Assembly: GCA_965178525.1 (NCBI GenBank)
Contig: CBCXVS010000028.1
Span: 1-38,813, forward strand
Reading direction: 5' to 3'
Source of the DNA: CBCXVS01 sp965178525
GTDB taxonomy: Bacteria > Tectomicrobia > Entotheonellia > Entotheonellales > Entotheonellaceae
DNA: 38,813 bases
The notes under the pieces are model-generated. The model ran no database searches, was not told where the DNA came from, and was given only the letters and a program-made list of their open reading frames with translations. The position numbers and the translations under genes are program-made. This document shows positions 7,109-17,328 of this stretch, one piece after another (the first letter of the stretch is position 1; each line of letters begins with the position of its first letter).

Positions 7109-8947
7109 TTGGAGACGCGATATATCATCGGCATTGATCTAGGCACGACCCATTCCGTGCTGGCTTATCTCGATAGTGCCATGGATGACGACAACGTACA
7201 GATCGAGGTGCAGAACATTCCGCAACTCGTCAATCCCGGCGAGGTGGCCACACCCGCTTCGCTGCCCTCGTTTTTGTACGTACCGAGCGACCTCGACTTT
7301 CCGCAAGGCAGTCTGGATCTACCCTGGGAAAGCGCGTCACCGTTCGTCATGGGCGAACTCGCCCGGAATCGCGGGGCGGAAAATCCCACCCGACTGGTGG
7401 CCTCGGCCAAGTCCTGGTTGTCCTACGCCGAAGCCAACCGCACGGCGCCCATTCTGCCATGGGGCTCACCCGAGGAAGTCCCAAAGCTATCGCCGCTCGA
7501 GGCGTCATCGCGCTACTTGGAACATCTGCGCAGCGCCTGGGACCACGCCATGGCGCAAGACAACCCTGAACTCGCCCTGCCGGCGCAAGACCTGCTGCTG
7601 ACGGTCCCTGCGTCGTTTGACGAAGAGGCGCGCGCGTTAACGGTGCGCGCTGCCGAGCAGGCAGGGTTGCCGCAGGTTACCTTGCTGGAAGAACCGCAGG
7701 CCGCGTTTTACGCCTGGATCGAAAGTCAGGGCGAGCGCTGGCGCCGGCGGGTCACCGTCGGGGACCTGATTTTGGTGTGCGATGTAGGAGGCGGCACGAC
7801 GGATTTCAGTTTAATCGCGGTCTTGGAAGAAGACGGTGAACTCACGCTCGAACGGGTCGCCGTCGGCGAGCACATTTTGCTTGGCGGCGATAATATGGAT
7901 TTGGCGCTAGCCCGCCTGCTGCAGCAGCGCTTAGAGACGGATGGCCATCGCGTCGACACCGGGCAGTTGTACAGTCTCTGGCATCAGAGCCGTCTGGCCA
8001 AAGAAAAGCTCTTTGCATCACCGAGGAGCAAGAAAGAAGCGATCACCCTGCTGGGCCAGGGCACCCGGCTGGTGGGCGGCGCCATCCAGACCGAACTGAC
8101 CCGCGACGATCTCACGCAGGTGGTGCTCGACGGGTTCTTTCCCGAGGTGGCAAGTAGCGAGATGCCGGCGCGCCAACGCCGCGTTGGCTTACAAGAGCTG
8201 GGATTGCCGTACGCCGCGGATGCGGCTGTGACCAAACACTTGGCGCGCTTTCTCGCCCAACAGAGCCCAAGTGACGCCGAGACCACAGTGATTCGGCGAG
8301 GCAAGAGTGGTCTCGCCTGCCCGACGCACGTTCTCTTCAACGGCGGGGTCATGCAGGCGCCAGCGTTGCGTGGCCGCCTCGTCACCGTCTTGAACACTTG
8401 GCTGCAGACAGAGGGTTTTGACTCGATCAACGTGCTCGATGTAGCCAGCTTCGATCAGGCTGTCGCGCGTGGCGCGGCCTACTATGGTCAGGCGCGGCGC
8501 GGACGCGGCGTGCGGATTCGCAGTGGCGCTCCGCGCACGTATTATATCGGCATCGAGAGCGCCATGCCGGCGGTGCCGGGGCTGGAAGCGCCGATGAAGG
8601 CGCTCTGCGTGGTTCCCTTTGGCATGGAAGAAGGCACCGAAGCGCAGATCCCCGAGCGCGAGTTCGGGCTGATCGTTGGCGAAACCGCGGAGTTTCGCTT
8701 CTTGAGTTCAACCGTGCGGAAACACGATGCGATCGGTACGCTGATCGACGACTGGGATGATGAGGTGCAAGAGTTGAGTCCACTCGAGGTCACGCTCGAA
8801 CTCGAGGGCCAAGAGGACACGGTGCTGCCCGTGCGGCTCGAAAGCCGCGTGACGGAAGTCGGCACGCTCGAACTATGGTGCGTCTCGCGTGACGGCGAGC
8901 AGCGCTGGAAGCTGGAGCTGAACATCCGCGAGCCAGATGAGGAGTAG
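7109..8947 (+). CDS. Atypical Hsp70-family ATPase, first of pair
   Basis: A 612-aa member of the actin/Hsp70 ATPase superfamily. It has the phosphate-1 motif IIGIDLGTTHSVLAYLD, phosphate-2 DVGGGTTDFSLIAV near residue 224, LLEEPQAAFYAW, and the adenosine motif LFNGGVMQAPALRGRL. The C-terminal third is a beta-rich substrate-binding-like region (TLELWCVSRDGEQRWKLEL) without a helical lid. TTG at 7109 is favoured as start, with AAGGAGA placed correctly; the frame is open to a TTG at 7088 that would overlap DUF2760. It forms an operon with DUF2760 and the following Hsp70. The clients of these paired Hsp70s are unknown; it is not housekeeping DnaK. Confidence 0.8.
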   Translation: METRYIIGIDLGTTHSVLAYLDSAMDDDNVQIEVQNIPQLVNPGEVATPASLPSFLYVPSDLDFPQGSLDLPWESASPFVMGELARNRGAENPTRLVASAKSWLSYAEANRTAPILPWGSPEEVPKLSPLEASSRYLEHLRSAWDHAMAQDNPELALPAQDLLLTVPASFDEEARALTVRAAEQAGLPQVTLLEEPQAAFYAWIESQGERWRRRVTVGDLILVCDVGGGTTDFSLIAVLEEDGELTLERVAVGEHILLGGDNMDLALARLLQQRLETDGHRVDTGQLYSLWHQSRLAKEKLFASPRSKKEAITLLGQGTRLVGGAIQTELTRDDLTQVVLDGFFPEVASSEMPARQRRVGLQELGLPYAADAAVTKHLARFLAQQSPSDAETTVIRRGKSGLACPTHVLFNGGVMQAPALRGRLVTVLNTWLQTEGFDSINVLDVASFDQAVARGAAYYGQARRGRGVRIRSGAPRTYYIGIESAMPAVPGLEAPMKALCVVPFGMEEGTEAQIPEREFGLIVGETAEFRFLSSTVRKHDAIGTLIDDWDDEVQELSPLEVTLELEGQEDTVLPVRLESRVTEVGTLELWCVSRDGEQRWKLELNIREPDEE

Positions 8948-8948
8948 G

Positions 8949-8972
8949 GCTTCAGTCCACCCGGGCTGAAGC
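8949..8972 (+). promoter_or_regulatory. Hairpin before the second Hsp70 start
   Basis: GCTTCAG (8949-8955) and CTGAAGC (8966-8972) form a perfect 7-bp stem with a 10-base loop, ending nine bases before the ATG at 8981. No other good ribosome-binding site is visible there. The hairpin could limit translation of the second Hsp70 or stabilise the transcript; this is inference. Confidence 0.4.
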
Positions 8973-8980
8973 ATAACATT

Positions 8981-11881
8981 ATGAGATCCACAAGCCGCTA
9001 TGTGATTGGTATCGACTTAGGCACGACCAATTCGGCCGTCGCCTATATCGATACCCGAGAATCCGGACATTTCGACTTGCCTCGCATGGTGAATTTTGAC
9101 CTCCTGCAACTCGTCGCCGAAGGCGAGCTGCAGCGGCGGCCAACGTTGCCGTCGTTTCTCTACTTTACCAGCGAAACGGAGCGTGATACGGGTGGTTTAC
9201 GGCTGCCCTGGGATGAGCACCCCACGGCCGTGGCCGGTGTGCTGGCGCGCGAGCAAGGCGCGCTCGTGCCGGGACGCTGGGTCGCCTCAGCCAAATCCTG
9301 GCTCTGCCACGATGCGGTGGACCGCACGGCCAAGATCCTGCCCTGGGGGGCCGAGCCGACGCAGCAGGCATGCTCGCCGGTTGAGGCCGCGGCACGCTAC
9401 CTGTCGCATATACGCGAGGCGTGGAATCATAAATTTGCCCCCGATGCTGCTACGTACAAGGCGTTCCGCTTTGAGCACCAAGAGATTGTCTTGACCGTGC
9501 CAGCCTCGTTTGACGAAGAGGCGCGTGAGCTGACCGTGCAAGCGGCGCGCGACGCCGGCATCGAACACCTGACGCTTTTGGAAGAGCCGCAGGCGGCTTT
9601 TTATGCCTGGAGTGTGGCGCACCATGACACCCTCAGGCATGACCTCACGGATGGCGACCTGGTGCTGATTTGTGACGTAGGTGGTGGCACTACGGATTTG
9701 AGTTTGATTCGTGTGCGTATCATTGACGACGCGATCCACTTTGAGCGCACGGCTATTGGCGAGCATGTTTTGCTGGGCGGCGACAACGTGGACCTGGCTT
9801 TAGCACATCGTATTGAGGCAAAATTAGGCCATCCGCAGCTCACCGCTCGGCAGCGCCAGGCGCTACGGCGGCAAAGTTGTACGGCCAAGGAACACCTGCT
9901 CAGCAATCCCGACACGGAGCGGCTCCCTATCAGTATCCTTGGGAGCGGACGTGCCGTCGTAGGTGAGGCGCTCAACACGGAGCTGACACGTGATGAAGTC
10001 ATAGACACACTCCTCGATGGCTTTCTACCGTGCACGGAACGCGATGAGATACCCGGACGTGACCGGCGCGTCGGCCTACGCGAACTCGGTCTGCCCTATG
10101 CGCATGACCCGGGCATTACCAGACATCTAGCCCGCTTTCTGGCGACAAGTGTCGATGCCGACCATTTCCAAGCGACGACGACGCTCGCCGCCCATGGTGA
10201 GTCGCAACCTGAGTTGGCTTGCCCCGACGCGATCTTGTTCAACGGCGGTTTTTTCGCACCCCCCCTCACGCGTGAGCGCATCGTGGATGTGATCACCACC
10301 TGGTTTTCCGAACATGGGCTACAGTGGCGTCCGAAAGTGCTGCGGAATGACACCCCGGATGCAGCAGTGGCTGTAGGGGCTGCGTATTATGGTCATGTCA
10401 GGCATACGGGTGGTTTACGCATTCACGGCGGTAGTGCACGCGTGTACTACGTGGGTGTACAGAGTGACTCGCATCCTACGGACTATCAGGTGCAGGCGGT
10501 CTGCGTCATGCCACGTGGAACCGAAGAGAGCACGGTGCTCGAATTGTCACATCACGTGTTCACCGTTCTCACTAACCAGCCGGTCTCCTTCGCGCTCTAT
10601 AGCTCCACGACGCGACACGATGCCCACGGCGCCGTGGTCACCCTCGATGAGGACGACGTACGTCGACATGCGCCGCTGATCACGGTACTGCGCTATGGCA
10701 AACGATCACGGCAAGTCGAGCTGGCTGTGCAGTTGACGGGACACGTTACCGAGGTCGGCACGCTTGAACTCTGGTGCCAGTCGCAAAAGACAGAACACCG
10801 CTGGCGGTTGCAGTTTCAGTTACGGGGGACCACACCGCGTGAGGAGACCGAAGCGCCGCCATCTGACGCCACCCAGAACCTGATCTCCGACGCATCATTA
10901 CATGCTGCCGAACGCCGGATTCGTGCCGTGTTTGGCGGATCGAAAGATCGGATCGAGGGCGAGCCTGTCACGCCCGAGGAGCTTATTGGTAAACTAGAAG
11001 CAACGCTCGGATATGGCCGAGATTCCTGGCCGCTAGTCACCATCCGTACGCTGTGTGATCAGTTATTAGACGTGGCGGAAGGTCGCAAGAAAAACAAGCA
11101 GGTCGAAGCCCGCTGGCTCAACCTATTTGGCTTTTGTTTACGACCCGGCTTTAGCGCGGTGCTGGATGAATGGCGCATCGAGCAGGCACGCAAAATCTAT
11201 CTGGCCGGGCTCACGTATCCCAACCATCTTGACTGCCAGGTGCAGTGGCTCATCTTATGGCGGCGGGTCGCTGGCGGGCTGAATGCGGGGCAACAGCACG
11301 AACTCTATCAACGACACTTGGCTTTGGTGGGCGCTGGTGGGAAGAAACGGAACAAACGACACAATCGCCAAGTGGAATTGGAAGCGTGGCGGTTATTGGC
11401 GAGCCTCGAACGACTGCCCGTACCTGAGCGTGTTGCCCTAGGTCAAGAACTCCTGGGCAAGCTCACTCAACATCCCACGAACAAGAGCTACGTGTGGTCC
11501 CTGGGACGGCTGGGGGCACGCATACCGTTCGCCGGTCCTCTCAATTGCGTTATACCGGCCGACACGGCAGCGGCGTGGCTCCAGGCATTACTAGACCTGC
11601 CAAACCTCACACCTGACATCGCATCTACCATTATCCAACTGGGCGCACGCACTGATGATCCGGTACGTGACATCAACGACGAACTACGCCATGTCGCATT
11701 GACGAAGCTGTCTGCCGCTAGGTGTCCGGAGACGTTACGCCAAAGCCTTTACGAGTACCTACCGCCAGCCCGTACAGATGTGGCGCGCATCTTTGGAGAA
11801 TCGTTACCGGCAGGATTGCGGTTGGTGGACTCGTCGGATACGCCGGATGCATCGTTCAAAGAGGGGGCTGAGAATAGCTAA
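8981..11881 (+). CDS. Atypical Hsp70 with C-terminal DUF3731 extension
   Basis: A 966-aa protein. Residues 1-620 repeat the layout of the preceding gene: VIGIDLGTTNSAVAYID, DVGGGTTDLSLIRV near 231, LLEEPQAAFYAW, LFNGGFFAPPLTRERI, and a beta-rich end TLELWCQSQKTEHRWRLQF. Residues about 640-955 are the helical DUF3731 region seen only in this Hsp70 subgroup (LEATLGYGRDSWPLVTIRTLCDQLLD, RPGFSAVLDEWRIEQARKIYLAGL, YVWSLGRLGARIPFAGPLN). The two Hsp70s probably arose by duplication, the second gaining or the first losing the extension. The ATG lies 33 bases after the first gene's stop with a hairpin in between. A two-part chaperone is likely; the client is unknown. Confidence 0.8.
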   Translation: MRSTSRYVIGIDLGTTNSAVAYIDTRESGHFDLPRMVNFDLLQLVAEGELQRRPTLPSFLYFTSETERDTGGLRLPWDEHPTAVAGVLAREQGALVPGRWVASAKSWLCHDAVDRTAKILPWGAEPTQQACSPVEAAARYLSHIREAWNHKFAPDAATYKAFRFEHQEIVLTVPASFDEEARELTVQAARDAGIEHLTLLEEPQAAFYAWSVAHHDTLRHDLTDGDLVLICDVGGGTTDLSLIRVRIIDDAIHFERTAIGEHVLLGGDNVDLALAHRIEAKLGHPQLTARQRQALRRQSCTAKEHLLSNPDTERLPISILGSGRAVVGEALNTELTRDEVIDTLLDGFLPCTERDEIPGRDRRVGLRELGLPYAHDPGITRHLARFLATSVDADHFQATTTLAAHGESQPELACPDAILFNGGFFAPPLTRERIVDVITTWFSEHGLQWRPKVLRNDTPDAAVAVGAAYYGHVRHTGGLRIHGGSARVYYVGVQSDSHPTDYQVQAVCVMPRGTEESTVLELSHHVFTVLTNQPVSFALYSSTTRHDAHGAVVTLDEDDVRRHAPLITVLRYGKRSRQVELAVQLTGHVTEVGTLELWCQSQKTEHRWRLQFQLRGTTPREETEAPPSDATQNLISDASLHAAERRIRAVFGGSKDRIEGEPVTPEELIGKLEATLGYGRDSWPLVTIRTLCDQLLDVAEGRKKNKQVEARWLNLFGFCLRPGFSAVLDEWRIEQARKIYLAGLTYPNHLDCQVQWLILWRRVAGGLNAGQQHELYQRHLALVGAGGKKRNKRHNRQVELEAWRLLASLERLPVPERVALGQELLGKLTQHPTNKSYVWSLGRLGARIPFAGPLNCVIPADTAAAWLQALLDLPNLTPDIASTIIQLGARTDDPVRDINDELRHVALTKLSAARCPETLRQSLYEYLPPARTDVARIFGESLPAGLRLVDSSDTPDASFKEGAENS

Positions 11882-11899
11882 AAGCGAATAGCTGAAAGC
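11872..11899. repeat. 14-bp tandem repeat across the Hsp70 stop
   Basis: Two adjacent copies of GAATAGCT(A/G)AAAGC. The first includes the TAA stop codon of the second Hsp70 gene. Short spacer repeats of this kind are common at gene ends; no function is assigned. Confidence 0.6.
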
Positions 11900-11922
11900 T
11901 CTTCATTTTCAGTGCACAGCAC

Positions 11923-12879
11923 TTAGGGAATACGTTGGTGAATGAGCATGTCGTCAAGGCGGATGGGTTGCATGCCGGGAAGGTGTAATCCCGTGGCTTC
12001 GGCTGGCCCTAAGAACAGATAGCCACTGGGACGTAAACGTTGACATAGCCGTTGGACAATTGCCACTCGATCCTCATACGTAAAATAGATCAACACATTT
12101 TGACAAAAGATGACGTCTATGCCTTCACCTCTGCCTCCGATGAACGGTAGCGGTGCGAAAGGTGAGCTGTCCGGATCGTGCAGGTTCACGTAACCAAACT
12201 CTACGAATTTCTGCACTTGCGGCGCCACCTGGTAGACCATATGGTGACCGTCACCGACTTGCGTGAAATAATGTTGCCGATAGCCTAATCCGGTAGAGCG
12301 TGTCTCGTGAGGCTTGTATTCTCCGCAACGGGCCTTTTGCAGAACACGCTGACTGATATCCGAGCCAATCACCTTCACTTGTAACGTCACCTCGACACCG
12401 CTTTCCATGCATTGACGATGGCCAGCGGACGGTGGGGAGATGAAATTCAAGAAAGCCATGGCCAAGGAGTAAGCTTCTTGTCCCACCGAACATCCCGCAC
12501 TCCACATTTTGACGGGGCCTACTGGTTGTCGATGGTGTATCAGATCAGGCAGCACATATTCGGTCAACGCGGTAAAAGATGGTACATGACGAAAGAAGCC
12601 GGTTTCATGATTGAGCAAATGGTCCAGAAGCGCTTGCCACTCCGGCGATTTCGGCGGATGAGACTCGATGTAGTGGTAGTAGTCGCGATAGCTGTTCATG
12701 CGGTACAGCTGCATCCGTTCCCATAGCCCTCGCGTGAGACTACGCAACCGGCTTTCAGAAAAGTGCAGACCGCAGCGCTGGCGGATCAGCTCCTGCCAGA
12801 GTGCAGACTCATATGCTGGCATCTCCGGCTGGGATACAGCTTGTTGTTCCGGTATCATGAGCGAACACTTAGGCGCCAT
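11923..12879 (-). CDS. cheR: CheR chemoreceptor methyltransferase
   Basis: Methylates glutamates of chemoreceptors using S-adenosylmethionine. The N-terminal helical domain ends in LLNHETGFFRH; the catalytic part has the SAM-binding stretch KMWSAGCSVGQEAYSLAMA, VIGSDISQRVLQKA, and VIFCQNVLIYFTYEDR, ending with RPSGYLFLGPAEA, all classical CheR elements. I chose the ATG at 12879 (318 aa), which overlaps the end of the chemoreceptor gene by 11 bases and suggests coupling; an ATG at 12858 is the alternative, and neither has a strong ribosome-binding site. It is the last gene of a receptor-receptor-cheR unit and probably serves those receptors. No cheB, cheA or cheW is in the window. Confidence 0.85.
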   Translation of the reverse strand: MAPKCSLMIPEQQAVSQPEMPAYESALWQELIRQRCGLHFSESRLRSLTRGLWERMQLYRMNSYRDYYHYIESHPPKSPEWQALLDHLLNHETGFFRHVPSFTALTEYVLPDLIHHRQPVGPVKMWSAGCSVGQEAYSLAMAFLNFISPPSAGHRQCMESGVEVTLQVKVIGSDISQRVLQKARCGEYKPHETRSTGLGYRQHYFTQVGDGHHMVYQVAPQVQKFVEFGYVNLHDPDSSPFAPLPFIGGRGEGIDVIFCQNVLIYFTYEDRVAIVQRLCQRLRPSGYLFLGPAEATGLHLPGMQPIRLDDMLIHQRIP

Positions 12880-14772
12880 GGCGCGGCCCAGGAGAGGCCA
12901 GAGGTAGCTTGAACGTGCTGACGGAACCACGCAATTCATCGGCTAAGGTCGCCAGCTGACTGATCGATAATGCAGTTTGTTTGGTCCCGGTCGCTGTATG
13001 TTGCGTCACGTCGGAAATCTCGCTCATCGCCTTCGACAGATTTTCCGAGCCACGCGCCTGTTGAGTCGCGGCCAATGAGATGGATTGAATGAGCTCGGCG
13101 AGACGCGTAGAGACACTCTCGATCTCACGTAGCGCCTGTCCGGCTTGATCAGCGACCTCTGAGCCGAGCGCGACCTCACGGGTGCTCTTTTCCATTGCTG
13201 CCATGGCTTCGTTCGTTTCTCCCTGGATGCTATCCACCAATTCGTGGATCTGTTTCGTGCCTCAGTCGCACGTTCGGCAAGGCGCTCCACCTCATGGGCC
13301 ACAATAGCGAATCCCTGCCCGGCCTCACCCGCCAATGCGGCTTCGATAGAAGCGTTGAGAGCGAGAACACCCGTACGGTCGGCTATATCGGCGATGAGCT
13401 GGACGATGTTGCCAATGGCTCGCGAGCGTTCGCCCAGCGATCGAATACGGGTCGCGGTTTCCTGTACCTCGTCGCGCATACGATGCATGGCCTGGATGGT
13501 GTTCTGTACGGCGGCAGCTCCTTGTTTCGCATTCGCTAGGGCCTGCTCGGCTACCGACGCCGACAGGGTGGCATTCTCAGAGACTTGTTGGATAGAAACA
13601 GTCATCTCATCCAGGGCAGCCGCACTATCGACGATTTGCTCCGCCTGCGAGATACTGCCGGTGGCTAACCGCTCTGCGGTTGTTTGTACCTCACTGGCCG
13701 AGGCGCTGACATGCTGAGTCGCTTCTTGTACGTTCGTGACGATTTGACGCAACTGGTAGATCATATGATTGAACGAATCGGCAATAGCCCCGGTCATATC
13801 CTCCGTGACCTCCGCTTCGACTGTCAAATCACCCGTGGCCACATCAGAAACCTCACCCAACAGCTTCATAATCGATTCTTGCATGTTATCACGGTCAGCT
13901 TCAGTCGTCTTGACCAGATGGACCAACCGATCGAGTAGGCTGTTGAATCCTGCCGCCATCGTTCCGATTTCATCATAACTCTGCACGTCAGCACGGGCCT
14001 GCAGATCGCCCTCTTTGATCCGATCATTCGTCATCGCCAAAGCCAAGACAGGCTTGATCAGTTTTCGGCGGCACATCATGACGGTCACCACGGTCAGGCC
14101 AAGCAATGCCAGACTGATCAGCCCTGCTAACATGAATGTGCCCATATTCATCTCTATGGCAGTTTCATCCACAGGGATAATCACTTCCAAGGCGCCGCGC
14201 ACATCTCCCTCTTTCCAATCTTTCTTCGGGGATTGCGCATGCGTGTTGTGACACCCCACACACGAAGCGCGCATGATATCTGGCACAGCATAGCGTATGG
14301 AGAGGCGGCCGTTGACGTCTTCCAAGCGATAAAAGGGCTTCTCGGGATTCGCCTTCACGGCGGCGAGGGCCTCCCGTTGAAACGAATCCAGAGTCACCGT
14401 ACCGGTCCGGTGAGCAAAGGGAAACTCGCTGTACAAGCGTAAGCCATTGCCCAAAGAACTTTTTTGTAGCTCAGTGCCAAGCACGTTGACCAGTGTTGCA
14501 GGGATTGGCAACCTATTCTCGTCATCAGCAAAATCAAAGTGAGGTTGCATACCTGCCTTCTTGACGCGAGGAATCACAGTATGGCTATAAAATTCTCGTA
14601 GGCTCTGAATTTGTTGCGCAGCAGCACGTGCTGCTGTGATACCGGCTAGCTCTGTATTCCGAGTTTTGAGATACATCATGCAGGCGATGCTCAGTCTCAC
14701 CACGGTGATCGCACTCAGTAGAATAGGCACCACCAGTTTGGCTTGTATCGATTGCTGTATTTTGCCGATCAT
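12869..14772 (-). pseudogene. PilJ-like chemoreceptor with c-type heme sensor, frameshifted
   Basis: The layout is: TM helix (residues 13-33); periplasmic DUF3365/Tll0287-like sensor about 40-205 with a covalent heme motif CVGCH at 171-175; second TM at about 211-233; HAMP; a second HAMP-like block (LLGEVSDVATGDLTVEAEVTED); then the MCP signalling hairpin. Near 13259 the frame breaks after LAERATEA: adding one base restores TKQIHELVDSIQGETNEA and the rest of the signalling domain to 12869. The missing base is not in a homopolymer. If real, the mutation removes the receptor's C-terminal arm and probably inactivates it; it could be a sequence error. AAGGGAAG precedes the ATG at 14772. It would sense redox state or a small gas ligand (family knowledge). 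Confidence 0.8.
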
Positions 14773-14869
14773 GGTCTTCCCTTTCGTGCACCTTCATTTG
14801 GCATTTTTAAGGCGTCAGCCGCCCCAAAACAGCTGCCTACTCCTCAACGAGTTTCGATGTGCGGTAACT

Positions 14870-17050
14870 CTACCCGCTTGTATTTATAGATAACTTGAAG
14901 GTGCTGACGGAATCCCGCAACTCATCCGCCAGGGTCGCCAGAGAGCTGATCGAGCCAGCAGCTTGTTTGGTTCCAGTGGCTGTCTGCTGCGTCACCTCGG
15001 AAATCTCGGCCATCGCTTTGGACAGGTTGTCCGATCCACGGGCTTGTTGCGTTGCAGCTAACGAAATAGACTGAATGAGTTCAGCCAATCGGGAGGACAC
15101 ACTCTCGATTTCACCCAGGGCCTGTCCGGCCCTATCAGCGACCTGTGACCCCTGCACGACCTCATGGGTGCTCTCTTCCATGGCTGTCACCGCCTCGTTC
15201 GTTTCGCTCTGAATGGTATTGACCAAGCTTGCAATTTGCTTGGTGGCATCTGTAGCGCGCTCCGCCAGACGTTCGACTTCTTCAGCCACCACGGCAAAGG
15301 AACGGCCTGCTTCACCAGCCCGAGCGGCTTGAATCGAAGCATTCAGGGCGAGGATGCTCGTACGATCAGCGATGTCACCAATGAGCTGGACGATCTCGCC
15401 AATCTCTTGCGAGCGTTCACCCAAACGCTTGATGCGTTTGGCCGTTTCTTGTACTTGCGTACGAATACGATGCATACCTTGGATCGTGTTCTGCACCGCT
15501 ACCGTGCCTTGCTTGGCGTTCGCCAGGGCCTGGTCCGCCACAGTGGCCGAAAGAGACGAATTTTCGGAGACTTGTTGGATGGAAACAGCCATCTCATCCA
15601 GGGCGGCCGAACTATCGACGATTTGCTCCGCCTGTAGGCTACTGCCATCGGCAAGGTGCTCCGCAGTCGCCTGAATCTGATTTGCCGAGGAGCTGACCTG
15701 CAGCGTGGCATTCTGCACATTCGTGACAATCTGGCGCAACTGATTGATCATATGGTTGAACGAATCCGCGATAGCTCCGGTGACATCTTCGGTAACCTCG
15801 GCCTCCACCGTGAGGTCCCCGCCAGCGACATCAGACACCTCATCCAACAATTTCATGATGGAGTTTTGAATCGCATCACGCTCATCCTGGGATTGGATCA
15901 GAAACAGATTACGGTCGAGCATCTCGTTGAGGGAAGCAGCCATTGTCCCGAGTTCATCCGTGGAAAACACCTTGGCACGCGCTTCGTAGTCGCCTTTGTC
16001 GATGTCGTCGAAAACATGGATGATCGCACCGATCTGGCTCGTAATGTATCGATACGTAATAACAGCAACTAAACTGGCGACAGCAATCAACATAAGCGCG
16101 ATTAATAACTGCAGGTTCCGTCCAGTTGTCGCCTTTTTGACCCGATCTTGTAGGAGTGTTTGCACGCTTTTTGCTGCTGCATCATAAAATTTTACAAATT
16201 TGGTCAGGGTTTCTGTACCTGCATTCAAGTACTCTCCCGGATTTATAGTAAGCGATTCATCGTCAATGAGATCATCACGTACAGTATCTAAGAAACTATC
16301 AGCACTATCGCGTGCAGAGACAACCAATGGTTCAAGTCTCGATCGCAGAGCTGATTGAATTTCCATTACAACTTGCATTGTAGTATATAAATCCTCAAGT
16401 TGACCTTCTAGCTGAATCATGAAGTTGTTTAGACGTCCTTCTTCCTCTAACGTTATAATCTGTCGTGTTACAATATCGGTTCCTAAACCACGCAAGTTAT
16501 CTATAATACCTATGATTCCCGGCAGCGTATCAATGAGGGAATCTAATAACCTAGATGTAGCCAGCTCCGGGTCAAGTCGGAGGTTTGACTGATTGCTGAC
16601 ATATCGCATAAGCTCTATAGTTTGTCTACCCAGCCGGACATGTTTATCATAGTTGGTGAGAGGACCTGCAGATTGCCACGTACGTTTTATTTCCTCCCAA
16701 TTCCTCTGAAGTTTATTCAATGTATCGTTGGTAGACGTTAAAAACTCGTGGCTTGCATCAATACCTTCTAATTCTTGAAATTCTTTATCAATGGCAATCT
16801 GTAGTGATTTTACTTGATTGTCTTGTTTCATTTTTTCAGATAGGTATAATTTGACTGTATCTCGGTGTTGCTGTATGTTTAAATAAATATTTTTTATATT
16901 AATAAGGAACTCTACACCAATAGACTCATTTTTTGCAAATTTAATAGATTTTCTCTGTAATGAGAATAAAAAACCTATAAGGCTAATGATGGGGATAATC
17001 ATAAAAAATATCATCAATCCGATCTTAATACCTACTTTCGTATTTCTCAA
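14870..17050 (-). CDS. PilJ-like chemoreceptor with helical-bundle sensor
   Basis: A 726-aa methyl-accepting protein: TM1 at about 6-28 (IGLMIFFMIIPIISLIGFLF), an extracytoplasmic helical bundle about 35-310, TM2 around 312-335 (LLIALMLIAVASLVAVITYRYI), HAMP, a second HAMP-like block, and the full MCP hairpin ending LATLADELRDSVSTFKL. The signalling half is closely related to that of the next gene; the sensor half is unrelated and much more AT-rich. The first listed start is TTG at 17050. However, the only good ribosome-binding site, AAGGAG at 17085-17080, is placed eight bases before an in-frame ATA at 17071, giving seven more residues. It heads the minus-strand operon with the heme receptor and cheR. 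The ligand is unknown. Confidence 0.8.
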   Translation of the reverse strand: MRNTKVGIKIGLMIFFMIIPIISLIGFLFSLQRKSIKFAKNESIGVEFLINIKNIYLNIQQHRDTVKLYLSEKMKQDNQVKSLQIAIDKEFQELEGIDASHEFLTSTNDTLNKLQRNWEEIKRTWQSAGPLTNYDKHVRLGRQTIELMRYVSNQSNLRLDPELATSRLLDSLIDTLPGIIGIIDNLRGLGTDIVTRQIITLEEEGRLNNFMIQLEGQLEDLYTTMQVVMEIQSALRSRLEPLVVSARDSADSFLDTVRDDLIDDESLTINPGEYLNAGTETLTKFVKFYDAAAKSVQTLLQDRVKKATTGRNLQLLIALMLIAVASLVAVITYRYITSQIGAIIHVFDDIDKGDYEARAKVFSTDELGTMAASLNEMLDRNLFLIQSQDERDAIQNSIMKLLDEVSDVAGGDLTVEAEVTEDVTGAIADSFNHMINQLRQIVTNVQNATLQVSSSANQIQATAEHLADGSSLQAEQIVDSSAALDEMAVSIQQVSENSSLSATVADQALANAKQGTVAVQNTIQGMHRIRTQVQETAKRIKRLGERSQEIGEIVQLIGDIADRTSILALNASIQAARAGEAGRSFAVVAEEVERLAERATDATKQIASLVNTIQSETNEAVTAMEESTHEVVQGSQVADRAGQALGEIESVSSRLAELIQSISLAATQQARGSDNLSKAMAEISEVTQQTATGTKQAAGSISSLATLADELRDSVSTFKLSINTSG

Positions 17051-17328
17051 AAAATTAAGATACTGTAATATGGTTAAGACTCCTTAATAGACTCTTTAGA
17101 TTTCTTTTGACTGAGCTGCCGTCTACACATGGATGTGGTCTACACAACTCTCATAAACCTGTTTTACCGAAGGTTATCACAATTGGAGATGAGCATAGCA
17201 TCAATATCCGGAACTACCAATGTTGTCTGTTCCAACACAAATTTGCCGCGGAGTAATAGGGTTGTTCCCCAATAGTTAATGAGGTAGGCTATCCTCCCCC
17301 AAACGATGGAGGGAGCCCAGCCAGGTCA

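Noticed and set aside
12869..13240. Separate 123-aa gene
   Set aside because: Its peptide is the missing C-terminal half of the chemoreceptor signalling domain; one lost base explains it.
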